A stretch of DNA of 64,000 bases from Siphonodentalium dalli (GCA_032622095.1 CP136064.1:138215954-138279953); one strand, 5' to 3'; counted from the first letter of the stretch, positions 10,209-19,854 are shown. Made by a program: numbers and translations. The notes: generated from the sequence alone by a model not told the origin.

Positions 10209-10503
10209 AGATAGCAATGGCATTCATGGTGGTTATTGCTGTTAAAATAGTCACATACATTAAAACTGCCATAATCAGAAAGAGTATTAAAATATAAACA
10301 GAATTTTTTCTTATAACAATCATAACTATCATGTAAAAATTAAGTTATTCTCGAGTTTGTATGCTTTTGTTATGTAAACAACAGCCAAAAATGTTACAGA
10401 ACTGGGCTTTTGAAATTTGTTACCTAGTACATAACACAGCGTACAAACTTGACAATAATATACTATTTACGCGATATTTATGATTGGTACTAGTATATTA
10501 AAG

Positions 10504-10509
10504 AATAAA
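10504..10509 (+). terminator. Candidate polyadenylation signal AATAAA
   Basis: This lies 296 bp after the PHD-like frame's stop codon. Such hexamers are common in AT-rich DNA, so the assignment depends on the exon model being right. Confidence 0.25.
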
Positions 10510-10514
10510 ACATG

Positions 10515-10679
10515 TCTACATGTATATGTCAATATTCATTGTGTTTATGGAGGTTTTAACGGGTGTGACTATTTAAGCAGCATATGCACCATACAACATG
10601 TTTATATGTCAATATTCATTCAAGTTATGTAGGTTTTAACGGGTGTGACTATTTAAGCAGCATACGCACCATAAAACAT
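10515..10679 (+). repeat. Two-copy tandem duplication, ~80-bp unit
   Basis: Both copies contain ATATGTCAATATTCATT (10524 and 10604), then GGTTTTAACGGGTGTGACTA and TTTAAGCAGCATA-GCACCATA. They differ at only a few positions, so the duplication is fairly recent. Confidence 0.85.
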
Positions 10680-10824
10680 GTCTACTAGTCCAGGAGATAT
10701 TGGTCGACCTCTGCACCCCCCCCCCAAGGACTCAACGTCACCCCACTAATTTTCTTCCTTAAGGTCTCCTATAATTTTTTTCACTTGTTAACAAGAAAAA
10801 AAAGTGGCCGCAGAGACTCCAGAC

Positions 10825-11880
10825 AAGATGGCGTCCATCATGGCGGCCATTTTTTTTCAAATGCACCATGTCTCTTTGATCGCCGTTATAGTAAAGATGA
10901 TATCACATGCGGAATTGTTTTCCGCTCGATTCGTTATGCTAATATACAACCCTTACAAATTAGCGAAAAATCCGACACCAGAATCCAATATGGCGGCAAA
11001 GATGGCTGCCGAAATGTGAAAATATGCTATTTTTCTGACATGTTACCACCTTTCGTTTGTCTCTGTGGGAAATGTTGGCATATTTGCGTCATGTTATAAA
11101 TTTATCATATAGAGTAGTCATTTTCGGCCACATGGGGACCATAATAAACATTCATTGCAGGATATTTTTGTCCGATATCACGTTTTCCCAAATGCCGGTA
11201 TAATAGGTCAAAGCCGAATCTACATTAATAACGCGATGTAATGTTTCGAATCAATGAATGTTATTGCTATTATAACAACACCCATGCATACATATGTGCA
11301 GGAGATACTCGAGCTAGGATTCCTCTTATATCTGAGTTGAGGAATATTTACCCAAATCCAAGATGGCGGCCAAAATGGCCACCAGAAATCGAAAATCGCC
11401 GATTTTAACATCAGTGAGCATTATTGTCATGAAAACTCCACACCTGCTTACTATTGTGAGTTGGGAACACTTAGGCGAAGAACTTTCCTTGTACCATATC
11501 CAAATAAAAGTACCCCAAATCCAAAATAGCGCCCACAATGGCGGACAGATTTTGAAAAATCACCGAAATTCCCTCATATTCACATCATTGGGCATTATTG
11601 TCGGGACAACTCCATCCAAGCGTACAGTTGAGTTGGAAATACTGAGGTGAAGTAATTACCTTACATCTCATGCAAGAAATGGTTTTCCAAATCAAAGATG
11701 GCGGCCAAAATGGCGACCGAAATTTGAAAATACGCCTACATTCCTTTACTTTCTTAGGATGGGCGTTATTGTTTCGCGATTTCTACCCACCATTACATGT
11801 TGATATGTATGAATTATTCATTAGGGTTTGGCAAGTGATACTCACAGTCAATATGGCGGCCAAACTGGCGGCCCGAAATT
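10825..11880 (+). repeat. Degenerate tandem repeat with recurring ATGGCGGCC motifs
   Basis: ATGGCGGC or a close relative appears at 10840, 10990, 11363, 11538, 11698 and 11853. In most of these it is followed within about 10 bp by a second ATGGC-like word and a GAAATTGAAAAT-like block. Spacing for the last four is 155-175 bp. Shared GGCATTATTGT-like blocks between them show that the units are copies of one another. The core resembles the YY1 consensus (AANATGGCGGC); binding is inference. Open frames here are incidental. Confidence 0.65.
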
Positions 11881-11994
11881 GAAAAGAAGCCGATATTAGC
11901 ACACACTAATTTCAACTTTTTGTCATAATATCGATTTGTATAGACGGAACGGTACATAATATAAGCCATATATTAGTTCCAATGTAAGTCGTAG

Positions 11995-12785
11995 CCTTTT
12001 GGAACGATGACAACCCACAATCGCGATGTGGCATTTCAAAATCCATTCTCCACTAAGGGCTCATACTGGCCGTAACCGTATAGGTGCGCCGAATAGTCTT
12101 ATTATGACTTCCAAGAATCATAACAACAGTAACTGAGCTTATTCTGAATTTGCCACATTCAGCATTATCTAGACCCGTTTCCGTCTCTTCGTCAGATTAA
12201 TCTATCTCACTCACAAAAACAGTTTACTACACTTCTTTGTAGAAGGGTGCCACTAATCGGAATGTTTCAAACAATATATATGCCGATGTTCAGCTCACGT
12301 GTTTGTTTCGAAAGCTTGGAATTCTTAACGAGCTTCATTCGTGGTATAGCTTATGGTATAATTCAGATGCTACATATGGGGTATAGGCGTCATCTTGTGC
12401 GATACACTAGAAAGGTATTCGGTCGATGCGTATACTAGCTTTCAGAAGGACCTATATATCTGCGTATTGTCATCTTTGTTGACCCAATGGGGATAACAAC
12501 GTGTACACCTGGTGCTCTTCCCAAACAGCCACTTCCCAATATACGGTTCATCAATTCGCATACTCATCTAATGCACTGACGTACCCGGACAACTTCTGAA
12601 TATGGCTTCGAATGTTGAAAGCCCGACATTTGACGGATGCATTTCTGCTAAGGCATAGAAGACCATAATGCATAATATACCCAAACTCCTTGAACATCAT
12701 CATAAGAACAAGCTTGTTGGCGTCCAGCAATCGTCTCATCGAACATATCCAAGCAGATGATAACAGTACACACGGTGCTGTATCT
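11995..12785 (-). repeat. Decayed element, inverted copy of 16468-17190
   Basis: Read on the minus strand this aligns through its length with 16468-17190. Shared blocks include GATATGTTCGATGAGAC-like and CATTATGGTCTTCT-like sequence, a common TGA stop, a CAGGTGTACA..GTTATCCCCAT block and a GTGGAGAATGGATTT..CCACATCGCGAT end. By eye about two thirds of positions match. A 79-codon minus-strand frame (12551-12790) ends at the same aligned stop as the plus-strand frame at 16356-16700, so both may descend from a coding element. The protein is not recognised. Confidence 0.65.
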
Positions 12786-13027
12786 TTCAAATGCCAGGTG
12801 CACGCGAATTACGTTAGCACGAGGACTGTGTAGCAATGAACATGGTTTGCTACATCGTATACCGTTGTTTGAGTGAACATGATTGTATGTCACTTTCTCG
12901 GCGATATTCTCATTCAAGTTTAATCAAAAGTCCACTGGCACGATGCCCCGCGACTTTGTCTTTATAGTAACTATTGAAAAGATTTGAACATACATTCAAG
13001 AATTGTGGTCAACAAAGCAAGGACGCG

Positions 13028-13861
13028 GATCCCCACTATTGAAGATCCCCCGAGTCCTGCCGACCCGATTCGGGTATCTTCGGGGGATCTTCAAATTCGG
13101 GGTTCTCGCTCGGTGAATGTTCTTTGCTGTTGTTTTTGTTATTGTTGTGATTTATTTTACTTTACAATAGCATGATCGACGGCGAATTAACAATTAATTA
13201 ATTATTGAATTGATAATTAAATATAACAAATTATAAATCATATAAAATATGTAGAAATATAGTGTAATAATAATATTTTGTCTTCAATACATTTGTTAGA
13301 TTTGACATTTTGTTGTTGTTGTTTTGTTTTGTTGTTTTGTTTAATACTTAATATTGCTGGGTTTTAATTTGTATTATGTTATGTCAATCGTGAATTAATT
13401 CTTTTTAACAACATTCACACGATTTTATTTATAATAAATTAATATAAACTTCACTGTCTTCAGCAAGTTTAGGTCACTATAGGTCGGCTGAAACCAAAAT
13501 AAATCAAGACCAAATGTTGCGAAAAACGTAATAAAACAAAATTCATTACAAATAATAAAACAGACTATGAAAAAAATTAGGCTTATACCAAGTACTTAAT
13601 CATCTCATCTCCTGGTAACCGCACTATCAAATATCAACAGCTGATACAGTGATTAAGTAGGTACGCCTTTCACATTTCAGTTCAGTCGTGGTGTTTGTCA
13701 CCTCAACATGGTGAAATCTGGTCATGAAACTTGACATGTATGGATTAGAGTTATACCCCGTAGTTCTGTTCGGAGCGCCGAGTAGAATACATCCAAATGT
13801 CAAATCGAATAATGTCGAACACCTTTCGGTATGACTCGGGGGATCTTCAATAGTGGGGATC
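13028..13861. mobile_element. 834-bp TIR element, 29-bp perfect terminal inverted repeats
   Basis: The first and last 29 bp (13028-13056 and 13833-13861) are perfect inverted copies, beginning GATCCCCACTATTGAAG. The left end also holds an inner inverted 15-bp partner (TCGGGGGATCTTCAA at about 13078-13092), so that end alone can form a hairpin. The interior is very AT-rich without coding potential. Target-site duplications are not evident. It appears to be a nonautonomous DNA transposon or foldback element. Confidence 0.75.
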
Positions 13862-13982
13862 AGACAAATTGCGTCAAGAATGCTGATTTCACCAATTCCC
13901 ATAATACACCGCGCGCTGGGTGGTTCCGGTTTACGCTGTACATGCAGATTCGCATTTTGCACGATTATAAAGTCAAATTTGA

Positions 13983-14402
13983 ACGAGAGAATTACCTATA
14001 TCCCCTGATGATAATAGAGCAGTTCACAATAATTTAGCTTTCCGCACTAGAAACCACAAACTGCCAAAAGAACTCGGCGCTTGGACGAATAGGCCTACGG
14101 ATTATTCGGACAGAATCTGCACTCTCTGTAATCTCGAAATCGGCGATGAATACCACATGGTACTGAATTGTAGGGAACTTAGCAAACTAAGAATAAAATA
14201 TCTGAAACCCGACTTCTATCAGAGACCAAACACTTATAAATTAGCCGCTCTATTTAACTCCCGAAATCATATATATTGTATTTATGTATACAACTCTTCT
14301 GTAATGTCTATAATTGACGACCAGAATAAACTTAATTTAATTGAATTGGATAGCCGGGACAACTCTGTTAGCCGGGACAACTTGGTCCATGTAACAGCAT
14401 AG
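13983..14402 (+). pseudogene. Non-LTR retrotransposon ORF2 C-terminal remnant
   Basis: The frame is open from just after a TGA at 13980-13982 to TAG at 14400. It reads FRTRNHKLPKELGAW, then CTLCNLEIGDEYHMVLNC and YLKPDFYQRPNTYKLAALFNS. This is the zinc-knuckle tail (CxxC...H....C) seen at the end of many invertebrate LINE ORF2 proteins, from a different lineage than the 5951-6775 copy. Everything upstream is missing or out of frame. The last ~17 codons are inside the inverted element that starts at 14353, so the LINE tail was probably interrupted there. Confidence 0.75.
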
Positions 14403-14674
14403 ATGAAGGAAGGAGTTTTAGTCTATGCTAACAGCGAGTCATCCCGGCTAGACATGGAACGTTACACGATTCGTTGTGACTTTCATGACGTCAGCCAATA
14501 GAATGCTCGCGTCATGTGAGTGACGTCTAATGACCACCCACATTACGCCGTGACTCGGTGATTGACAGCTAGTTTTGTGCACGTCAACCGAGTAGTCCCG
14601 GTTGACCGAGTTGTCTCGACTCATTTAGCCTAACAGCGCGACCGAGTTGTCCTGGCAGACCGAGTTGTCCCGGT
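14353..14674. mobile_element. Foldback element with repeated GCCGGGACAACT arms
   Basis: The left end has two copies of GCCGGGACAAC (14353 and 14371). The right end has four inverted relatives (near 14587, 14604, 14640 and 14658), of the form ACCGAGTTGTCCCGGT. CATGTAACA occurs near both ends (14389 and 14675). The middle, about 14420-14580, has no gene and contains CATGACGTCA. Multi-copy subterminal inverted repeats are typical of Foldback-like elements. Confidence 0.6.
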
Positions 14675-14689
14675 TCATGTAACAAACCC

Positions 14690-14927
14690 CTTAGGTTCAT
14701 AAAATGTTCGGGGGCGATACATACCTTACCACGCACAAACGCTCTTTATTTTTTATTGTGAAGAAAATTATGGCCGGCAGTAAATTCCAAAAGGAGGCCC
14801 ACATGGACGGATGTAGTCAATGTAATTTCAAACCAAATAATTATAGTTTAAATTAGTGTAATTTAATTTAGTATACCGGTAGGACGTCGACTATATCAAA
14901 CCACATTTTTTCAACACATTCTAAAAA
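14690..14927. other. Short interval, nothing recognised
   Basis: AT-rich sequence without a supported gene or clear repeat. Confidence 0.3.
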
Positions 14928-15071
14928 CGGCAAGTACACCGCGACCGAATGGCAAGTATACCGCGACCGGACGGCAAGTATAGGCCTACACCGCGGCAGA
15001 ACGGCAATTAAACCGCGGACCAACTGCAGTTAGCCGGTGTGACCGCGATGTTGTTGCAGTTCGTCCGCGGT
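14928..15071. repeat. CGGCAAGTATACCGCGACC minisatellite and hairpin
   Basis: Roughly four ~22-30-bp units start at 14928, 14950, 14972 and 15002. They are followed by an inverted repeat in which ACCGCGGACCAACTGCA (15012-15028) pairs with 15055-15071 with one mismatch. The GC content is well above the surroundings. Confidence 0.7.
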
Positions 15072-15419
15072 GGAAACACAAACCGCACCGCGGTTAAGTG
15101 GACACTTGTTTTGTCCAGCGTGGTAGCTAATTGGTTGTTATGGAAATCCCTCATTTAGGTGAGAAGCACCCCAGTATATTGGGTATATAAACGATAATAG
15201 TAAAACTATTCTGATAAAACTATCGTAATGATAGAAGAGTTTATAAAACTGTGGATACAGTGTATTGAATGATCATATTAAAATATAGCACGTTTGTTGA
15301 TTCGAGCAATTATATTTACAGTACTGATTAACAATCCCTGTAATGCCTTGTGTGTCAGGTTCGCGTTTGTGATGCGTCTTGTCTCGAGATTTAATTGCGA
15401 CGTGACGATTTGCGGAAGT
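15072..15419. other. Interval without recognised genes
   Basis: No supported gene. Overlapping short frames on both strands at 15278-15533 extend into the TTCGCCG minisatellite and have no domain. Confidence 0.35.
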
Positions 15420-16075
15420 ATATTTCGCCGGAACAATTTTCCGGACACTTTAGCTGGACACTTCGCCGAGATTTGGGACAGTTCGCCGGAAACTGACGAC
15501 AACTTCACCGAAGGTCGGGACTATTCGCCGTAATTTAAGACATTTCGCCGAGATATACGACTTTTCGCCGGAATAGACGACTGTTCGCCGAAATAAATTT
15601 ACTTACATGTGGGATAATTGAAAATTTCGGAAATTTATCGCAAGTTGTAAAGCCAGTGATATATATACCATATATGAAAGTCACTAAAACAACCTAGTTA
15701 CTATACGGATCACAACCGCTAAAACAACATAGGCCTATAGGCTACTTACTACGGATCACCAATGGCTTCGGGTGAATTGTAATATTTAATATGAACACAC
15801 CTCAGGTAACAGTATTGTCGGTAAAACACAAATGATGGTAATAATCACACGTGCCAGGAAGGAAGCCCGAAGTTTGTTTTCATAGTACCTATGTCAAACA
15901 GTCTTCACTAAGGACTAATTAGCAGTTCGCAGGATTATAATACCTATGTCAATCAGTCTTCACTTAATGACTAATTACGGGATTATAATATTCCGGCGAA
16001 CTGTCACTCCGTCGAAAATGACTTTCGGCGAAATATCCATTCCGGCGAAATTTACTTCCGACGAGGAGTCCAGTC
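15420..16075. mobile_element. Element bounded by inverted TTCGCCG / CGGCGAA minisatellites
   Basis: On the left, TTCGCCG recurs about every 20 bp (15424, 15462, 15482, a variant at 15504, 15524, 15543, 15564, 15584). On the right, the inverted word CGGCGAA recurs about every 16-17 bp (15994, a variant at 16010, 16026, 16043). Between them lies AT-rich sequence and a 45-bp tandem duplication. Mirror-image minisatellite ends suggest a foldback element. Confidence 0.5.
15897..15990 (+). repeat. Two-copy tandem duplication, 45-bp period
   Basis: ACCTATGTCAANCAGTCTTC starts at 15897 and 15942. Both units end in a GGATTATAAT-like block. Confidence 0.8.
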
Positions 16076-16139
16076 CCCAATCATGAATTTTCAACGTTTT
16101 CGGAAAATTACTTTTCGCAATGTCGACGTTACGGACTTT

Positions 16140-16365
16140 GCGGAAAATAGCGGAATTCTTTATTTAACGTTTCGGTAATTTTTGAGAAAATTCAATTTAA
16201 CGTTTCGGTAATTTTTGCGGAAAACTCATGGCGTTTGCGGAAATCTTTATGTAACGTTTCGGTAATTTTGCGGAAAACTCATGGCGTTTTTCGGAACATT
16301 TGCGGAAAAATTCAGACGATAGCGTTGCGGAAATCTCGACGTTTCGGAAAAATATTTGCGGATTC
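16140..16365. repeat. TTTGCGGAAA-rich tandem repeat
   Basis: TAACGTTTCGGTAATTTT starts at 16165, 16198 and 16251. GCGGAAAACTCATGGCGTTT follows the second and third copies. Shorter GCGGAAA words continue to about 16365. This accounts for the minus-strand open frames in the region. Confidence 0.75.
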
Positions 16366-16467
16366 CGCAAAGACTTTTGAGACGCTCCCTTAAACATGCA
16401 CCAGGTGTAGGGGTGGTGTATACCGTGGCCCATTTCATTCCCACTATCATGGCGCATGTCCATAAAC

Positions 16468-17190
16468 TAGCACCGCGAGCATTGTTCCACTCTGCTGGGA
16501 GATATTCGACGAGACAAATGCGGGGCGTCACACAGTTTGCTTCGGATCATGGTCAAGAAGTGTGGGTAGTCAGTACACTATATATGGTCTTCTCCTTAGC
16601 AGATAGACATCTGTCCAAGGGAATGAGACAGCTAGCAACCTTCGAAACACTGTCCAAGTTGTCCACATATGCCAATACGTTCACTGAGTTTGTGAGTTGA
16701 CGAACCATCTATTGAGAAGTGACTAGCTAACTGGTTCGCCAGGTGTACATGTCGTTATCCCCATGGGGTATGAGACACATCCATGTACATAGAGATGACC
16801 TTCTGTAAGCTTGTATACTCATCGGTCATATGCCTTCATAGTTCAGGATGACGCACAAATATCATATTTAGCAAATATTTAAAATCGTAAGCTAGACACC
16901 GGAAAATGAATTGTTTGAAACGTTATGATTAGAGGGACCCTACTCCCAGGAAGTGGTGAATACTTTGTCGGTGTGAGCTACCTAGATTTATCAGACAAAG
17001 AAATGGAAGCTGGTCCAGATAATTATGGACGTGACGTTGCAAATCAGAATCTGTTATCAGGTAATTGTTCTGATATAACTATTCGGCGCACCTACGCGTA
17101 CGGCCATTATCGGCGCTAAGTGGAGAATGGATTTCGAAATACCACATCGCGATATTAATTGTGGTTTTCATCTTTCCAGAAGGATACGAG
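16468..17190 (+). repeat. Decayed element, inverted copy of 11995-12785
   Basis: Partner of the minus-strand copy at 12 kb. A 114-codon frame (16356-16700) ends in ..KLSTYANTFTEFVS, aligned in the same frame with ..KLSGYVSALDEYAN of the other copy. Shared frame and stop are weak evidence of past coding. The distal ends share a GTGGAGAATGGATTT..CCACATCGCGAT block. If both copies belong to one structure, they are ~0.75-kb inverted arms around ~3.7 kb of interior that has since received several insertions. Confidence 0.6.
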
Positions 17191-17396
17191 CTATGTTATG
17201 CGTTTTGATACCTTCAAGTTGAACTAGTAGATGGTGTATGTACAGTTTCGTCCATACGATATATAATTATATAGCTCTTTTGTTCTGAGGATAATATTTC
17301 ATGAATGCGTCTCATATATATACACATGTAAACAATCTACCTTATTCTGAACATACAAGTATATTATACATGGTGTGTTTCATTGTTGGCGATATT
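17191..17396. other. Spacer between the inverted-repeat region and the satellite
   Basis: AT-rich sequence with no recognised feature. It ends where the first TACTTC palindrome of the satellite appears. Confidence 0.4.
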
Positions 17397-17405
17397 ATAT
17401 TATTA

Positions 17406-17624
17406 TACTTCCATTTAATATGGAAGTATATTGTTATTCAATTTTTTATTTTTCAATATTATTATTATTATACTTCAATGTGTTAACATTGAAGTATATT
17501 GTAATTCTTATTTTTATTATACTTCAATGTGTTAACATTGAAGTATATTGTAATTCTTATTTTTATTTTTATTTATTATACTTCAATGTGTTAACATTGA
17601 AGTATATTGTAATTCTTATTTTTA

Positions 17625-17656
<32 letters not shown>

Positions 17657-17660
17657 AAAA
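17406..17660. repeat. Left edge of satellite: 49-65-bp palindromic units
   Basis: A diverged palindrome, TACTTCCAT/ATGGAAGTA, lies at 17406-17428. Three standard ones (TACTTCAATGT and ACATTGAAGTA around GTTA) start at 17471, 17520 and 17579. Linkers are rich in TTTTTATT, and a TTA microsatellite follows. The outermost unit is the most divergent, as is usual at satellite array edges. Confidence 0.85.
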
Positions 17661-18540
17661 CACCTTTAATCTCAGAAACCGCCAGGTCGATTGATTTGAT
17701 ATTTCCTACACATATACATACACGAAAAGTTAGTTTTATGCACTTACCGCTATTTTTGTATGACCTTGACCTTTGCACTAAACGCTCTTCATGTGTATTA
17801 CTGTTGTGCACGTATCTCCTCCGGAAGGGCTTGAGCTATCGAGTTCGGACTTGCATTATTTGTTTCCTCTCATCATGTGCTACAAACACGCGAAAAAATG
17901 GCATGGATAGCACTTCCGGTTCTAAAGTTCGGTATGGTCGAACGCTCTTTAAAAAACTGTTTTCTTCTGAATTTGACCAAATTCACAGGGCGGCATCGCT
18001 AGTCCGAACTGAAGACAACGCCGTAAAAATTAGCGGAATCGACCATAAACTGACGTCACAGCACCCGATTCAAATTTTGACTTTTGCGTATCCTGCAAGG
18101 TGCCAGCCTTGCCCTGATTTCTTTGAAAAAGGCGAATAGATCCAAAACGACTGAACCGATTGCCTTGATTTTGATATTTCCTACTCATATACATCCACGA
18201 AAAGTTAGTTTTATGCACTTACCGCTATTTTTGTCCGACCTTGACCTTGACCGTCGCCAGTAATTTTGTTGCAAAAAATAGTTTGTCCTAATTTGACCAA
18301 ACTCACAGGGTGGTATCGCATGGCAAAGACGATTAAGATGCAATGTAAAGTAGGTCAATCGGTCAAAAAATGGCGGAGTAATGGCGGATTGATTTTAGCC
18401 ACATTTAAACTAGATTGAACTTTTATTGAGCTTGGACCTATTATGGGTCAAAAATTGATTGACCGATTAGAATGATTTTTGGTACATATATAGCGTTCGT
18501 CCTTAGCTATTAACCGGACTGGGTGTGAATTTTGTACGAC

Positions 18541-18950
18541 ATTGATCTTTGCACTAAACGCTCTTCATGTGTATTACTGTTGTGACCGTATCTCCTCCGG
18601 AACGGCTTGAGATATCGAGTTCGGACTTGCATTATTAGTTTCCTCCCATCAAGTGCTACAAACACGCGAAAAATGGTATGGATAGCACTTCCGGTTCGAA
18701 AGATCGGTATTGGTCGAAGAATCGGTTAACGCTCTTTGAAAAACTTTTTTCTTCTAAATTTGACCAAATTCTTAGGGCGGCATCGCTAGTCCGAGCTGAA
18801 GACAACGCCGTAAAAATTAGCGCAATCGACCAAAAACTTACGTCACAGCACCCGATTCAAATTTTGACTTTTGGGTATCCTGCAAGGTGCTCACCTTGCC
18901 CTGATTTCTTTGAAAAAGGCGAATAGATCCAAAACGACTCTACCGATTGC
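18541..18950 (+). repeat. Full-length (~500-bp type) monomer, likely ancestral form
   Basis: Here GGTATTGGTCGAAGAATCGG joins the head (CACTTCCGGTTCGAAAG) directly to the core (GTTAACGCTCTTTG). In the 318-bp cores the same CGAAGAATCGG instead follows GACCTTGACCTTGGA. The simplest reading is that the short core arose by deleting the ~190-bp head section between these points. The call as ancestor is inference. Confidence 0.5.
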
Positions 18951-19022
18951 CTTGATTTTTTGTACTAACATAGCTCCCGTCCGTCGCTATTGACTGGACT
19001 GGGTCCGGAGTTCGTCCGACCT

Positions 19023-19031
19023 TGACCTTGG
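19023..19031 (-). promoter_or_regulatory. CCAAGGTCA site, one per core boundary (example)
   Basis: The plus strand reads TGACCTTGG; its complement CCAAGGTCA fits the YCAAGGYCA consensus for FTZ-F1/NR5A orphan nuclear receptors. It recurs at each 318-bp core boundary and in each tail, for example 28839-28847. Occupancy is inference. Confidence 0.35.
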
Positions 19032-19032
19032 A

Positions 19033-19350
19033 CGAAGAATCGGTTAACGCTCTTTGAAAAACTTTTTTCTTCTGAATTTGACCAAATTCATAGGGCGGCA
19101 TCGCTAGTCCGAACTGAAGACAACGCCGTAAAAAAATAGCGCAATCGAACAAAAACTGACGTCACAGCACCCGATGCAAATTTTGACTTTTGGGCATCCT
19201 GCAAGGTGCGGATCTTGCCCTGATTTCTTTGAAAAAGGCGAATAGATCCAAAACGACTCTACCGATTGCCTTGATATTTTGTACGTACATAGCTCCCTCC
19301 TTGGCTATTGACTGGACTGGGTGCGGAGTTCGTCCGACCTTGACCTTGGA
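19033..19350 (+). repeat. 318-bp core monomer (type example)
   Basis: The monomer starts at CGAAGAATCGGTTAACG; the next copy starts at 19351. Exactly 318 bp also separates copies at 49746, 50064, 50382 and 50700. In order it holds an AT-rich CTTTTTTCTTCTGAATTTG block, GGGCGGCATCGCTAGTCCG, a CRE (TGACGTCA), the GCAAGG(N6)CCTTGC stem, a CCTTGATTTT block, TGACTGGACTGGGTGCGG and GACCTTGACCTTGG. Confidence 0.95.
19157..19164. promoter_or_regulatory. CRE palindrome TGACGTCA, recurring in core monomers (example)
   Basis: Further examples are 18051, 19475, 28655 and 29290, 317-318 bp apart within a unit. One monomer class carries TTACGTCA instead (for example 28972). The octamer is the canonical CREB/ATF site. 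Any regulatory role here is inferred. Confidence 0.4.
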
Positions 19351-19518
19351 CGAAGAATCGGTTAACGCTCTTTGAAAAACTTTTTTCTTCTGAATTTGAC
19401 CAAATTCATAGGGCGGCATCGCTAGTCCGAACTGAAGACAACGCCGTAAAAAAATAGCGCAATCGAACAAAAACTGACGTCACAGCACCCGATTCAAATT
19501 TTGACGTGTGGGTATCCT

Positions 19519-19536
19519 GCAAGGAGGGCGCCTTGC
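19519..19536. repeat. GCAAGG(N6)CCTTGC stem with variable centre (example)
   Basis: Other examples are 18095-18112 (centre TGCCAG), 18892-18909 (TGCTCA) and 19201-19218 (TGCGGA, with one arm base changed). The arms stay nearly constant while the central six bases differ between monomer classes. Confidence 0.8.
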
Positions 19537-19819
19537 CCTGATTTCTTTGAAAAAGGCGAATAGATCCAAAACCACTCTACCGATTGCCTTGATTTTACGT
19601 ACGTACATAGCTCCCGTCCTTGGCTATTGACTGGACTGGGTGCGGAGTTCGTCCGACCTTGACCTTGGCACAAAACGCTCTTCATGTTGATTACTGTTGT
19701 GTGCGCATCTCCTCCAGAACGGCTTAAGATATCGAGTTCGGACTTGCTCTATTAGCTTCGTCTTCTCATGCGCTACACGAACACAAAAAATGGTTCACCT
19801 TGGTAAACATTGAAGTATC

Positions 19820-19851
19820 GAAATTGCAGTGCAATTTCAATTTCATTCTAG
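19820..19851 (+). mobile_element. Helitron-like 3' terminus (first of 29)
   Basis: GAAATTGCAGTGCAATTTC (19820-19838) is a perfect hairpin with 9-bp arms. It is followed by nine bases, then CTAG (19848-19851) and T. Helitron 3' ends are a 16-20-nt hairpin 10-12 nt before CTRR, with T as the next host base. Other CTAG starts are 21147, 23342, 24452, 25559, 27131, 28238, 29663 (then every 1,490 to 40093), 41902, 42785 (then every 1,428 to 48497), 51197, 52080, 53508, 54936, 58108, 58633, 62393 and 62918. In the copies at 44.2-48.5 and 53.5 kb one hairpin base is mutated (GAAATTTCA). No Rep/helicase gene is present. Confidence 0.5.
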
Positions 19852-19854
19852 TTA

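Noticed and set aside
18678-18926. Pol III B-box (GGTTCGAAAG) suggesting a SINE in the monomer head
   Set aside because: The final C of the GWTCRANNC consensus is missing in most copies, and there is no matching A-box at the right distance.
19033-19350. Hammerhead ribozyme in the satellite monomer, as in some animal satellites of similar length
   Set aside because: Looked for CTGANGA followed by GAAA on both strands. The nearest match (CTGATTTC..TTTGAAAAA) lacks the essential GA, so no hammerhead core is present.
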